The notes below the pieces were generated by a model that made no database searches, was not told where the DNA came from, and saw only the letters and a list, made by a program, of their open reading frames with translations. From positions 306,099 through 370,098 of the forward strand of contig WBMZ01008634.1 of NCBI GenBank assembly GCA_013400975.1: a DNA stretch of 64,000 nt, in the 5' to 3' direction. Shown piece after piece: positions 1 to 12,605 of the stretch. Each line of letters opens with the position of its first letter. The stretch's first letter is position 1. Made by a program: the position numbers and the translations under genes. This DNA is from Atrichornis clamosus. Lineage: Eukaryota > Chordata > Aves > Passeriformes > Menuridae.

Positions 1-2330
1 CACTCGTTTTTATGGACATAACCTGAATTTTTACTGGAGCAAGTGAGGTCAAATTCAACCTTACCATCTCTGCTCTGATTTGGGAACTGCTTTGTGTTCA
101 GGGAGCCATTGTTCTCCAGCCTCAGCTTGGAGAGTTCTCACAAGGATAACGCTATCTCATAAAATTAAAATCCATGCAGTCAATTACTGGGATTTTTTGG
201 TTAGTAATTAACTATTTTGACTGACATTCCGTCTGGGTTTTTGGGGAGAGATTTTGCTCTAAGGAAATCAGTCTACACATTTAATAGCTTGGCACTGAGA
301 AAACCTTGAAATATTAAAAAGATTTTTTAATATAGGCTGTAGCATGGCTCAGGGCATCAGAGGTTTTAAAAAAGTTTAGTGTTTGGTTTTGTGGTCAGAA
401 ACTGAGAAGTACTCAGCCCATATAGATGGAGCTCTCTTAAAATCTGTTTACAATTAGGAATACCAGCTCTTTTGCAGTCTGACCTTCAGTCCTTTGTTTT
501 AATGTCATTTTCCTTAGGCTGAGAGGGCTACTAGAAAAATCTCTTTTGCTGTCAAACACATCCTTTGCAGGACTCAGTTGCCAGCAGCAGTGACAGGAAC
601 TCTTGTTCACCCTCCGTCTCTGTACACGAAAGCATATCCCTGTAAAAAATCCCATAAAACCTGGGACTTTTCTGACATGCGAAATCCCACATAGTTGAGG
701 CTATATTGGATTAAAGTAAATATCAAGTCCAGACTGCAAGACCTCTCAGGAGGGTTGTTCTGGCTGCCTGACCCCAGTGCTCATCCTCGCTTGGTTTTGT
801 GTAAGGGAAAGGCACCAGGAGTGGGTTGCAGTGATTACATTGGAATTTTTTGCTATTTGCCTGACTGTTGCCATTTCCTTTTCCTTAACAGCCTGTAGCT
901 ACAGGTCATGCAAGAGTAATACTGAGTATATCATGCTTGGAAAATGCAAGTGAAGGGTGAGGCAATACCCATACCCTCACATAGTCAAAATTCAAACTCT
1001 CTAATATATAGCACTCTCTTCTTAAAAATTCCTAAAGGTTCTAACCAAGTACTTTCTAAGTGCTAAGCGATTTCAAAACTGTATCCCACAAAACCCAAAG
1101 CCATTAAGGGAAATTCTTAGACATTCATCCATATTTGTCAAGGAGCAACCTAAAATTTTGACAGCGGTTGCAGATAGAAAAGTGCTGTTGTGGGGGCAGG
1201 TCATTGTTTAATGGAGATATGTTTGGTACTCAACTCTCATTAAGGTGCCCTCCAGATCTGACAGTTACTTAAAGCATTGTTTCTAATCACACTTGCTTTG
1301 ATTAGAAACCAGTTACATTCACCATAACATTGTCCAGCCACAGCTGCATTGGTTTCTCTTTCACTGTTTTGAAGAGGATATGTAGCAATGATCACTGGGA
1401 TGTTACAAGTGCCCCTTAAGGAGCAGAGAGTAATCAGAACTCACCTAAAGTAGGTATTATAGCAAAAACTTCAGTTTACTTATTCCCTTGAGAGAGATTT
1501 CGGAATGTTACAGAAAGTTTAGAAAATGGAATGTAAAGAAATTAACAATCTTAAACTGACTCAGTGTTTATCACAAGAAAATGCAGCTTTTTAAGGTGTG
1601 TCAAGGTGGGCAATGGGAGTGAAATCACCTGCTCCTTCTTTAAAATATTCGGGGTGTTTGATGTTGTTTTGTTTTATTTGATGTGATGTTGGTGCTTTCG
1701 CAGTGGTGGATAATTGAACTCAGCAGCCAAGCTGAATCTGGTCTTCAGATGCCCATTCCCTTTGTCTGGTATAAAGAGTAAGGATAGCTTTAAACCTGCA
1801 GTGAATGGCTGGGCTGGGATTGCTGGAGCGTAGAAAGAAAGACCCTTTCAAAAGCTTTATTTAGATACAAAGCTCAAGGAAGGAACATCAGTCACTAACA
1901 GAAAACTCATCATCCAAAAGTCTGGGTGTGATGCTTTAACAAATCAGACCAACTTTACAATGCACAGAACAGTCAGCCTTAGCAATCCAAACATCAGTGC
2001 TTTGTACATTCCCAGTTTTCTGCAAAGCATTGAGATGTCAAATCAAACAAATACACTATGTTCACTCTATGAATGCTAATTTCCTTTCAAGATGCAATTA
2101 CCTGCAGGTGAATTTCCGTGCCAGCTTGAATCCCAGCAAAAACCCATGCCTTGAGCTGGGTGGGTGGTTTAGGTGAGGAAGGAAAGCACATCTTTTCTGC
2201 TAGGGAATTTTAGAGACATCAAGGGTGAGGGCAGGCATTACCTTACTGGAACTTGGGCAAGCAGCTGAGTGCAGATTTCTGATGGGTGCTCAGGGATCCA
2301 CAGTGACTGCATGTGGTCGTGGAAGATTTT

Positions 2331-2420
2331 AGCTTTATAAATATAAAAACCATAAAATACAGGTATATATAATATAAATGTATACAAGGTATTTATTTGC
2401 AGTGTACAATATACATATAA
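2331..2420. repeat. AT-rich low-complexity patch
   Basis: This stretch is almost entirely A and T, with short TATA and ATAT alternations on both sides of a few isolated C and G bases. It looks like decayed AT simple sequence. I see no function in it. Confidence 0.45.
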
Positions 2421-3894
2421 AAGACAGCACGTTGTCGCTCTCCAAGGGGAAATTATTTCCTTAAACAATGAAGAAATGCTTTAGATTATTTTTAAACAAA
2501 AGAAAGAAAGTTTTCCTGAGCAATTTCAGCATGCCAAACCCACAGGAAGTATACACTTAGTGCTAAGGAAGGTGTGTAATGAAAAGACTGAGTGACTGAA
2601 TGCCAGCATTAAGGGGGAAAGAGTGGCTGACAGTGAGTGGGAGATTGGGCTGTCACATCAAGAGGGAAATCAATGCATGGAAACAAAAATGAAGTAACAT
2701 TTTATCAGCTAGTTGGATAACTTATAATGATGTTCAGCTTTTGGACACCATGCCTTAGGCAGACTGCTGATGTGTGAGGAGCCTCAGTGTAGATCTGCCA
2801 AGTCATACGTAGTTTTTCAGGTGTTCACACAGATTTCAGTGGGTGCAGAGAGAAAGAAGAGGTGGAAAAATGGATTACAGTAAAAAGTGCTAGTGCTCTG
2901 ACACCATGATCTCCGGGAAATTATGCCCCTTAGAGAGGAATAGGACCCAAGAAATACAGCTGATTGCTTGACAGGACAACCACAACTGCATCTGTACTCA
3001 GTCACTGCTCTTATATAAAATGATTGCTGGCAAAACGTGAGTGGCTTAAAACAAAATCTGAATTTTAGATATTTTCTTCCTCTTGTTAGTTTGCTTCCCA
3101 AGGACCCAATTATCTGGCTCATGAAAACACATGCTTATATATTCACCACTATCAGTTGGTGTTTTTGCAGGTGCTAAGCCCCTTCTCTCACCATGATTTT
3201 CACCTGCTGGAAAGGCGAGTGCTTTGTGACCTCTCCAAAGGAGAGCTCTGCCAGCCTCGTGCTCTTAGTTTCTTTTTTTAACAGCTACGTGTGCACCTGC
3301 AGGAATGTCAGCTCATGACTTTTTAGCAGAACACAGGAGTGGTTTCTCTCTGTGCCCCAACATTGCTTCAGTCTTGTCATTCCCTTTAATTGCACAGAAG
3401 GACTGAGGCAGGGAGAAGAGGCTGCTGGAAGGGCAGGGGCAGCCTGAGCAGCACCTTCCCTTACAGCATTTCAGTTGTACAAAATAATTTCATGCCTTAG
3501 GTTGGGCTCTGAAACAGACGTGGGTCTGCTGTGAAACAGAGGTCTGGATTTAGGTTTGAATTAATTTCCAGAATTTCTGGAGAATTCAGATCATTATGGC
3601 TGGTCATTTCTCTTATCCTTGCAGGCTTTGGAGGGAGCTCAGTGGTGCTGCTCTTGCTGCCTGGGCACCTCCCTGTGCCTTTAGGCTGGGCACGAGCCAG
3701 CAGCCCCCGTTCCCTCCCTCCATCCAAGGAACACAGGTTCACTGTTGGGAAGTTTCACTGCAAAATTTGTAAATCTTTAAAAACAGACTGGTCCTATTAA
3801 AACTTCTAGCTTAAAATGTCTTTCTCTGTGCTCCATGTGAGACCTAAACAGGAAGTGAAGCACCTTGTGGGCTTGTTTGCCCTCATCCTCACAG

Positions 3895-3986
3895 TGTTTG
3901 TGGGGAGTTTTTGTATGGTTTTGTTTATGGTGGTGTTCTTTTGGTTTTTGGTTGGGGTTTGGGGGGTTTTTTTCGGGTTTTTTTTT
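3895..3986 (+). repeat. G/T-rich strand-asymmetric tract
   Basis: For about 90 bases the plus strand is nearly all G and T. It contains G runs at 3954-3957, 3961-3966 and 3975-3977, and ends in a run of T. Such tracts are low-complexity sequence. The three closely spaced G runs, with a further GGGG at 3902-3905, could in principle form a G-quadruplex on the plus strand, but the loops are uneven and the prediction is weak. Confidence 0.5.
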
Positions 3987-5579
3987 CCCAAATTTTGAAA
4001 ACTGTCATTGTGTCTAAAAGCCTTATCTCTAACATGTGTTCAGGATTTTTAGACTAACAGGTTAGTTTAGTCAATGATGCCTATACAACTGTGATGTTAA
4101 TTAAAGCAAATAATTTGAAGTTATGATGAAATGACTCAAGCAATAATGTTACTCACCTGAGATCTTTGTCCTTGAAAGGTACCACCACAGAGAGAAAGAA
4201 ATGTGTAAACCAGCTGCTTAGGCTGATGTTTTCATGCTGTTGTCCTTGAATGTTAGAAGTAAATGCATGTGAATATTGAGCTGTATAAAATTCAGCTATA
4301 TTTTATAATTTGAGTCCATATTTCACTTCAATTAGCTTTCTATGGATGCTTATTTTGACTGACCTCTTCTCATTTGCATAAAAAGCTCATGGAGTAATTT
4401 CCATTTGCTTAGATGACTTGCTGTGGTCTTCCCAGGGCCAATGCACTAAGCAGGCTCCAGGCAGAAGCAGGGCCTTGGTCAGAAGCTTCCAAATGAAATA
4501 GAGGAGCTGATGATGAAATAATGATGTTGATCAGCAGATAATACTCATTTGCTTCAGTGCTGACTGAAATGGAAGTTGCATTTGGTATTAAAGATCACCA
4601 TCCTGATGCTAGATGAAGCAGGGGAGGGATAAGAAGTGTTGTTTCTTCTAATCTTTCCCTTTGAAGTATCTGCATGCATACAAATGAACATTTTGGGAAA
4701 ATGTGTGTTTGAAAGCCAGAATGTGCTAATGTGGTGCTTTTCAAACCAAATGACTTGGTGTGTTTTTACAAAACATTGACGCAGTGTCTCTGACATGAGA
4801 GAAAATGCAGTAGTTGTAAAAGAGTCTGTTTCCATTTTATCCTACAGAAATACTCAGGGCTGATTCTTTGCTGTTGGCTCCTTGTGAGGTGGCAGATCAG
4901 GCTGAGAGATCCTTTATTCCCGTGGTGCTGGAGCCTTTGGTCAGCGCAGGTGGGAAATGATTGTCCAAATAAGCTCCTTCAGCTGCTGGGTATCCTCCTG
5001 GATGTGCCCTCAGCTGACAGACATGGCCAGTTCAGTCGAGTTCGTGAAACCTCACTGGTGTCAGGCAGCAGCTCTCTGGCTTCTGGTTTGTTTTACATCC
5101 AGACCCACCAAACAACAGACTTTTGTATCATGTTTAGAAGGTTTGAATCGTTTCCACAGAAAACACTGCAAGAGTCTGTGAAGTAAAATTGCTCTGTGTG
5201 TGTTCTCATCTTGCAGGATGAGAAAGTGTTTTAAACGCACAGACTGTCTGAGGAGACAGGAGGGGCCTGTGCAGCCCAAGGGGACGGATCCCCCCGGTCT
5301 GCAGCACACGCCAGCTCCGGGCCAGTCCTCACTGGAGTGCCATTTCTATCAGTGGCCCTGGTTTCCTGACCCTCAGCTGCCCTGGGAGGATTTCTGACCA
5401 CCAGCGGTGGAGCTAAACCGTGGTTGGAGTTGCTGCAAAACTTTGCTGGTTGAGCTGACAGAGACTGAACAGTGGCTGACACGGGTGGAAGCTGGAGAAG
5501 CCAGTAGTGATGGGGATGAGCTACCTGCCAGCTGGATTTGGGGCTGGCTAGGCTTGCTCTGCAAGGGTTTCATTACTAT

Positions 5580-6064
5580 TGTCCTGATTTCAGGTGGAAT
5601 AAGGTTAATTTTCTTCCTGGTAGCTGGTACAGTGCTGTGTTTTGGATTTTGGATGGGAATAAAGTTGGCAACCCACTGATGTTTTAGTTGTTGCTGAGCA
5701 GAGCTTGCACAGTCAGTGACTTTTCAGCTTCTCACACTGCCCTGCCTGCAAGGAGGCACAGGAAGATGGGAGGGGACACAGCCAGGACAGCTGACCCCAA
5801 CTGGCCAAAGAGACATTCCAGACATGTAGAACAAAAACAGGGGGAGTTTGCCGATGGGTGGCTGGGCTTTGGCCAGTGCGTGGTGAGCAATTGCACTGGG
5901 CATCACTTGCTTGGTATATTCTTTTATCATTATTACTGTTTTTCCTTCCTTTTCTGAGCTATTAAACTAGAAAACTATGTTACCTTTTTCCCCAATTCTC
6001 TCCCCATCCTCTGGTGGGGAGCAAAGGCCTCTGTGGTATTTGGCTGCTGCCAGGTTTAACCACA
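5580..6064 (+). mobile_element. Solo LTR of an avian endogenous retrovirus (ERVL-type)
   Basis: This is an isolated long terminal repeat with no retroviral genes on either side, so it is probably a solo LTR left by recombination between two LTRs. It begins TGTCCTGATTTCAGG and ends GTTTAACCACA, which match the start and end of a widespread avian ERV LTR family as I remember its consensus. Internal blocks also match: the GTAGCTGGTACAGTGCTG block near 5620, the GATGTTTTAGTTGTTGCTGAG block near 5680, the GGGGACACAGCCAGGACAGC block near 5774, and the GTGAGCAATTGCACTG block near 5883. An ATTAAA polyadenylation signal lies at 5961-5966, which sets the plus orientation. The place where the consensus has a TATA box (near 5825-5841) reads AGAACAAAAACAG, so the promoter is degraded. 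I see no perfect target-site duplication, which suggests an old insertion. The ERVL assignment is from memory and the family name is unverified. Confidence 0.85.
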
Positions 6065-6540
6065 ATGCTAATTAGTGCTGTCGCTGAAAAGGCTCCATCT
6101 TAACAACCCTACAAGTGGTGTGGGACAAAATGCAGACCAGAGAGTTTCTTTTGGAGAAAAGATAAAAAAATGCATTTTTCTTATGAAGCTCATGACTTTT
6201 TCTTCTGCTTTATTCATTTTTTATATGATTTCACAGCCTGCTAATACCAGCAAAGTGAGCTGTTACATGTCAAATCACGCCAGCATTTCCAATCATCTCA
6301 CATGTCATAATCCCAACAGTGTATTTCATTTTTATTTACTTTAAACGTTGTAGGCAGGTGAACATTGCTTTTTATTTTCAACTCAGAAGAACTGTTATAC
6401 ATTACCAAGAAATATTTTCATTTTGTGATTAATGCTGTTATTAGAAAGCAATGCTGTTCCTGCTGTGCCATACAGTCAGGTCAAACAAGAAACATAAACA
6501 ATTAAACTAAAAACTGTTTCAAATTACCTCAATATTAATC

Positions 6541-6556
6541 GGGGGGGGGGGGGGGG
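6541..6556 (+). repeat. Homopolymer of 16 G
   Basis: Sixteen consecutive G residues are followed by a pyrimidine-rich stretch. Such runs are rare in vertebrate DNA, unstable in replication and hard to sequence, so the exact length here may be an assembly estimate. The run could fold into a G-quadruplex on the plus strand. Confidence 0.9.
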
Positions 6557-6810
6557 TTCTCTTTTTTTACCGTTTTTATTTCAATGTCTTTACAGGGAAT
6601 TTTGAAAATGAGCTGGGTTTTAATTCCAACCAGTAAAACACACTTTGGACTGAAATCAAGTCTGAAAAAATGCATCAGGAGAAGCTGAAACCTCAGACTC
6701 CATGTGCAATCATTAAACCTTTTGCTGCAGCTTCTAATCAGGTGACACTCCAACTAAAATTGATAGAAATCCTGCCTGTGGAGTTTTGGACTTAAGAGTG
6801 AGCTGTGAAC

Positions 6811-6832
6811 CAAAAAAAAAACCAAAAAAAAA
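6811..6832 (+). repeat. Poly-A simple sequence
   Basis: Two A runs of about ten and nine residues are separated by CC. I see no LINE or retrogene immediately upstream that would make this a retroposition tail. Confidence 0.6.
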
Positions 6833-9800
6833 TTTTCTGAATCAATGCCAGAAAAAACCCCAAGATATTGCAAAGAATTTTTTGTCAAGAAAAAGCTGCA
6901 CTGAAAATATTAATGACAGAGTACAACTGATGTCTCAGAAGAGGTAATACGATATTGAATGAAATAAAAACCTAAAAAGCATAATTTTGCATAAGTAGGT
7001 GTTGAAAATCTGATGTTTAAGGGCGTTAAGAAACAGTAACACTGTGGCAATTGAGTCCAACCTGGGTCTTTCAAGAATGCTTTCAAGGATAAGTTGTTGA
7101 GTTTTTTATTTTCTGGTATCCTTTCAGAAAGAATTGCATGATCTGGTGGAAGTGTTTTGGGAACTGATGCTAGCCAAGCTATATTGCAGCATAAATTACA
7201 ATCAGCACTAATTATATGCTTAGGGTATTTATCTAATATTTCATTCTGCAACCTGATATTCTCCTGCAAAAAACCCACTGTTCATTGATCAAGGAGTTCT
7301 TTGTGTCTTTTGAATCTTCCAAAGAAAGTTGTCTCTGGAATATTTTGAAATGTATCCATCGTATAGAGATGAGCTGCATGTCCAGACACTTGTTTCAAAT
7401 ACACCTATCAAAAAATGCTTTAAAACCCCTTGCCTGCTCTGGGACAAAAATGCTCTTCTAGACTACTTAATTCAGTCAATTGTCAACAGAGAAATGACCT
7501 CATAAATCAAAGGAACCTTTGGAGAGATCAGCATGAAAATTGCGAGAAGATATATCAGTGATAAAAGTCTTCTTGGTGTGCAATTCAGCGTTCCCTCTGG
7601 GAGCTGGGAGGAGTTTAGGATGTGTGGAGTTAAACCCTCTGCTCTTTCCTTGCCCCCATGACTCACAATAAGGTTTCTTTCTCTAATGTAGGGCTGCTCC
7701 AAAACACCACCAGGTAGACTTGGGATAAAAGGAATCCTATGAACTTTATTTTCAAAGCCACTGGAGGAAATTAGACAATGAAGGCTATGTCCCAAACGAT
7801 TGTTTGTGTAATTTAAGTCTGGATTAAGAAAATCATAAGTAAAGGTGAGTTATTAAAAAACAAGGAGGATAAAGCAAAAGGCAAAATATGCATCTGCAAA
7901 AGCTATTCCACTTGTGTGTATAAATCAGAAGACTGTGTGCTCAAGTAGAGAATTAGGCTGGGTTGCCTGCTGTTATGCATTTAAATTAAGCAGGAATCTA
8001 ATAGCTTTTTTAGAATCTGTCCCTAAGAGTGTTTTTGTGGGGTTTTTTTTTCTGAGGGAAGAGATCACCTAATCAAAATAGTGCTTTGGAAGGAAGAACA
8101 ATTCAATTCTGAACACGAGCAAGGAGCTCTAACTACTGATAAAAACTCCATTGCTCAGGGAAGATTTGTTACTGTTGGTAAAAGCCTGCAGAGGCTCTTT
8201 GCAGCCAAGTTGCTGGTGGAGCTGGGAGCAGGGAGGAATGATTCCTATTGCTAATGGAATGAGTGGTGTTTCTGTCCTTGGGGCAGGCCCTGGCAGAAGG
8301 GTTGTTTAAAGTGTACTTGCTTTCTTTGCCTTCCACTCTGCAGCTGCAGGGCTGTGCTGAGGTTTTGTTCTGGGTAAGCCCCTGTCTGTCAGCCCAGCAG
8401 TGCTCAGGCACAGGATCTCTTCCCCTCAATGCCTCCTTTCCACACGAGGTTGCGCACAGGTTTCTATAGAATTCCTCTCCTCTGATCTTTTGAACCACAC
8501 TCTAAAACAGGCGGCAGAAATTTCCTAGAAAGTTTTGACCTAATTTCTTGTCCTATGAAAAGAATTGCTGGCGTTCCAATCAGCTGCGTGGAGGCAGGGA
8601 AAGGAAAGCAACCTTTCCCCCCATCCATGGAGCACAGGGGTCGTGCTCCAAGCACAGCACTGTGGCTCTGGAGGCTCAACTCTGTCATCTCCCCGGGTTT
8701 CCAGCAGGGTTTCTCTACCTGCAGCAGATAATTTTGGCTGTTTATCGAAACATCTTTATCTAAACATGGGATTTCTGTGTGAGCTGGGCATGACAGCACG
8801 TGTGCAAAGTATTTTTGGTACAAAGCACCTGTGCCTTTTGCCTGCTATTGTTGTACTCTACAAATACCTGAAAATCAGAGTGAAATACTGCACTTTGCCT
8901 GCAGAGATCAGTTGCTGGCGGGGACTTTAAAGCGAGTTCAGTGTAATTGCTGCATTTTTGAGCTTTACAGAATAGCTAATTTCACTTGACTATCGGGAGC
9001 TGAGGTTAGGGTTTTTAGGTCTGCAATTAGGAGACCTGAAGGTGCCTGCACTGTCTCTGGGAAGGATGTGTCTAAAGAGCAAGTCTGAAATTCCAGCTGC
9101 AGTCCCTTTTCCTGCCCGTTTTCGGTCCTGCCATTTACTGTCTGTGTCTGCTGCAGCTGCAGATGCCCTGGCACCTATAGAGACAAAGGATAAAGGGGAG
9201 GCAGAGGTGCTGAGCCCCTGCTGTCTGCACGTTTCTGTGTGCACCTGGGAGAGAAGCAGGAATCTAAAAGGAAGAGCTGGCCTGGACGCTGTGGATGGTG
9301 GCTGGAGTGCTGGGTCATGGGGGACAGAAGGCAGATACGAGATGGCAGGCAGTCCTGGGAGTCAGAACAACTCTCCCAGAGACCACTGGTGTTTTAGAAA
9401 GGGGTGCAGGGTGTCCAGGTATTCCTGGCTTCTTGCTGGATAGTCTGGGCAAATCAACTCCTGAACAATCTTCTGTGACTTTGCCTGCAGTTTATGGGCT
9501 AAACTAATCCACAGCGCAGCTGAATTGTCTACAGCACAGGACACCAGCTGATAAATCAAACCACTGTTCCAACTTCCCCTTTATTATTTTTCCTCTTTAT
9601 TCCTGCGGTCCTTCCCAATGCAGAGCTGGGAATCTCTGGCCAAGTAAACAGAGCCCTCTACACCCCTCTGCTATGGAATGATCTGTTGGAGCCTGGGTAT
9701 GTGATGCTGCTCCAGCCTTTCTCAGCCTCCTGTGTGGCTACACCTATTTATACCCTGTTAGCAGCTTTATATCCTTTATACGAGGAGTTCAAGGCCTGCT

Positions 9801-12513
9801 AATCTTGCATCATTTGTAGTCCTGTCTAAATTCTGATCTTTACAGCTGCTGCTGCAGAAATGAAAAGATTAATCAAATGTCAGAAGATTACCAGAGCTTC
9901 AAACCAGTCAGAATCTGACTGGGAAAACATGTTAATCACTTCTCACTTAACCTGAGCACATACTGCACCCTGTATTTCTCCTCCTGCTCTTGTCACTGAT
10001 GTCCTGTATAATGAGGAGCTCTGGTTGACAGATGCAGAAGAAATTATATTGTGTTTTGCGTCCTTCTATAACAGATATGTCTGTGTCCGTTCTCTAGGTG
10101 TGCTTTAGACATCCTGCTCAAGCCTATATACAGGAAAGGCAAGATCTCCACACCAAAATTCATGTGTAGAAATATGATTGCAGAGAGTTATAGAATTATT
10201 TGTAAGGTTTATGAAGTACTGCAGAAAAACAATAAATAACTCAAAGCAGAAGGATAAGCTAGACTGTTCAACAACTTATTTCTCTTATTTTAGTAATTTG
10301 AACATAAAGCTGTTTCAGCAGTAAGCAAAATATGTTTTAAGTCTTTTAGTGTAAATGCATTTACTTTAACAGAAAAAAAAAATCCTTGACCTTTATTGAA
10401 CACGTGAATAAAAAGAAAGAAAAAAAAGCAGCACTTTTCAAACACTTTAGTTTTTCATCAGTGCCCAGTGAATTAGTTTTGCTGATACAGCTGCACTTGA
10501 CAGAACTGCTGCAAAACTTCCCTGGTATGGAGCTGACCACAGAGAAAATCCTGATATGCCCTTGGGGCAGCAGAGCCACACCAGGGAAGAAAATAAAGAA
10601 ACAGAAGTTTGGAGGGTTTTGTGTTTTTAAGGAATTTATACATGTCCCACACTACCAGAGACCAGTCCATTCACACTACCTGACACTGATTTTGCTATCC
10701 CAAAGCACACAAAGTGAACAGATAGATCCTGTCTTGTGAATTGTGTCTAAGGACACAATTGGCAGGAGGTAAGAGAAGGAAAGATGCTAATTTATTTTGC
10801 TACTGCATCCATCAAGTTAGTTACTAATACAATCTGTGTTGTTTTTTATATTCTTTGTCTGATTTTAATTTTATAGACTGACTCCAATCCCCAGCACACT
10901 TTTGATTTGGTCTAGAAAGAGAGAAGTTCCCTTCACTCAGCTCACACACAGCTCAGGTGAGTTTCAAGGGCTTCATTTTCTTCTTAACTTTTTGAGGGAT
11001 TTTATAGTGGGAGATGTTCCTTTGTACGGCCCTCTAAAACTATTGATATTTAACTTTTGGGGATCAGAGGAGTGTCTATAACTGTGTGGCTGCAGCTCCT
11101 GTAAAACCTGCAGGTTTATACTCTATGGTGTCTGGATTTGGGAAAATACTCGTTTTGTGGTAAGACTGTGTCTAGCACCTCTGGATACAATGATAATGCC
11201 CAAAATGCTCAAAAATACTTGGACTAATCATTATTATAAATGTATAATAGGGATTTCTGTGATTATGTTATCTAAGTAACTTTGAGGAGAGGCATTAGAA
11301 GGTAGAAGACAGAAAAGGGACAAGCAGAAAAGTCCATTATAATAAAAATAGTTCCTCATGCTACTTCTGTCTGGTGCAAGAAAGGCAGGACTGTGCATGT
11401 GTAAATCACACTCTTAGAAGTATAAAGGAAGGGTGTGAAGAAAACCAAAGCTCATCCAGATTTTTCCACATGGAAAAGTGTCTGTAGGATAGGAAAAATA
11501 TTCACTGACTTACAGGAAACAATAAAACGTCCCAAAGTAAATAGAGGAGCCAATTGATTTCATGTGCCACCATTTGCAATCTATAAATACCCCTGTGGCA
11601 AACTCAAAAGATCTCAGTTTATTTGTGGCTGGGAAATGGAGACCAAAAGCAGCCTAATATATAAATACAATGGATTTCACAGCCCCAGGATTTATTGTCT
11701 CTCCTTCAGCAATGGGGGTTACACACTGAAACAATGCTGAGCCATAATGGGAAAACTGTCCTGCTTGGGATTTATGAATTTATAAAGGATATAGCCAGTT
11801 TTGTTGTGTGATTCAACAGTAAATCACTGCCTGTGGGTGCCAGAGTTTGCATCACATGGGAAGGTGCTCATGGAAGGACACAGCACAATTCCCAGCACAG
11901 CTGTTGGGCACCAAATGGGAATAAAGGGAAGGATGGTGAGCAGAGAACCTGCCCCAAACCCAAAGTGCTCACTGAAGCATGGCAATAGCCAGAACTGGAA
12001 AGATAAATCTTCACAGCCAATATTTGGAGGACTTTTTGATTAGGAAATATATTCTGTCAGGCTTAAAGCATTAACTTTGTTTGCCTCACCCTTTCCTCAC
12101 CGCTTGCTCCCTTTCTGCCTGTGAGTAGATTAGGACAGGTCACAGCTACATACAGGGTTTTTTTACCAGCAAATTTAAGTTTCCATTACTTTCTCTCTGC
12201 ATTATACAACATGTTTGATGATGTGCTGCAGCATCTATGAAAGGTTTTCCCCCTTTTGCAATTGCAGCTGGCATATTCAGTTTTATCAGTGGGGCGGAGT
12301 GTGTGGTGGTGGAAATGGAGGTGTCTGTCCCCACTCTGTGGCAGGAAGGTTCTGCTTTCATCCTTGCAGAGGATGTGCATGTTGAGAGACATGTTTCTGA
12401 ACAGCAGGCACAGTGCTGTGTGTCGAGGCTCAAATGGGTATCAGACTGTGTGTCAGACTTCAAATGGGGCATAATCAGGCATTTCAGATCCCTGCTTATG
12501 CTCCTGAAGGAAT

Positions 12514-12605
12514 GGCCTGATTTTCAAAAGTGCCAGGCAATCAGCACCCCCTTATTGATTTCAGTGGAACTAGTCAGTCCTCAACATATCAGAAAAATTG
12601 GGCTG
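12514..12605. mobile_element. Old palindromic MITE-like repeat (relic)
   Basis: The left end reads GGCCTGATTTTCAAAAGTGC. The right end, read on the minus strand, begins AGCCCAATTTTTCTGATATG, so the element has imperfect terminal inverted repeats of roughly 20-25 bases around a short centre. The left end, together with the AGCACCCCC and TTGATTTCAGTGG blocks inside, resembles a palindromic non-autonomous element common in turtles and crocodilians and found as old copies in birds. I recall that family's ends as 'GGCCTGATTTTCAGAGGTGC'. It encodes nothing. The family assignment is from memory and the copy is strongly diverged. Confidence 0.5.

Larger units (their letters stand above)
1..5579. other. 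Non-coding AT-rich DNA, no gene recognised
   Basis: I see no exon, RNA gene or recognisable repeat that I can defend here. Open frames are short, lie on both strands and resemble no protein family. The stretch has ordinary avian intergenic or intronic character, with scattered A and T runs and an AT-alternating patch near 2331-2420. A G/T-rich tract near 3895-3986 is listed separately. The part from about 4880 to 5579 is a little richer in GC and holds several overlapping open frames, none of which looks like a protein; the last of them runs into the LTR that starts at 5580. Confidence 0.6.
6065..12513. other. Non-coding DNA, no gene recognised
   Basis: This stretch has no supportable exon. 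It contains the 16-base G run at 6541-6556 and an A-rich patch at 6811-6832. The part from about 8170 to 9560 is richer in GC and has several overlapping open frames on both strands, the longest about 130 codons. None shows a domain, and the overlap on opposite strands argues for chance. The part around 9860-10080 is AT-rich with TTAATC-type motifs and may be a conserved non-coding block, but this cannot be judged from one sequence. Confidence 0.55.
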
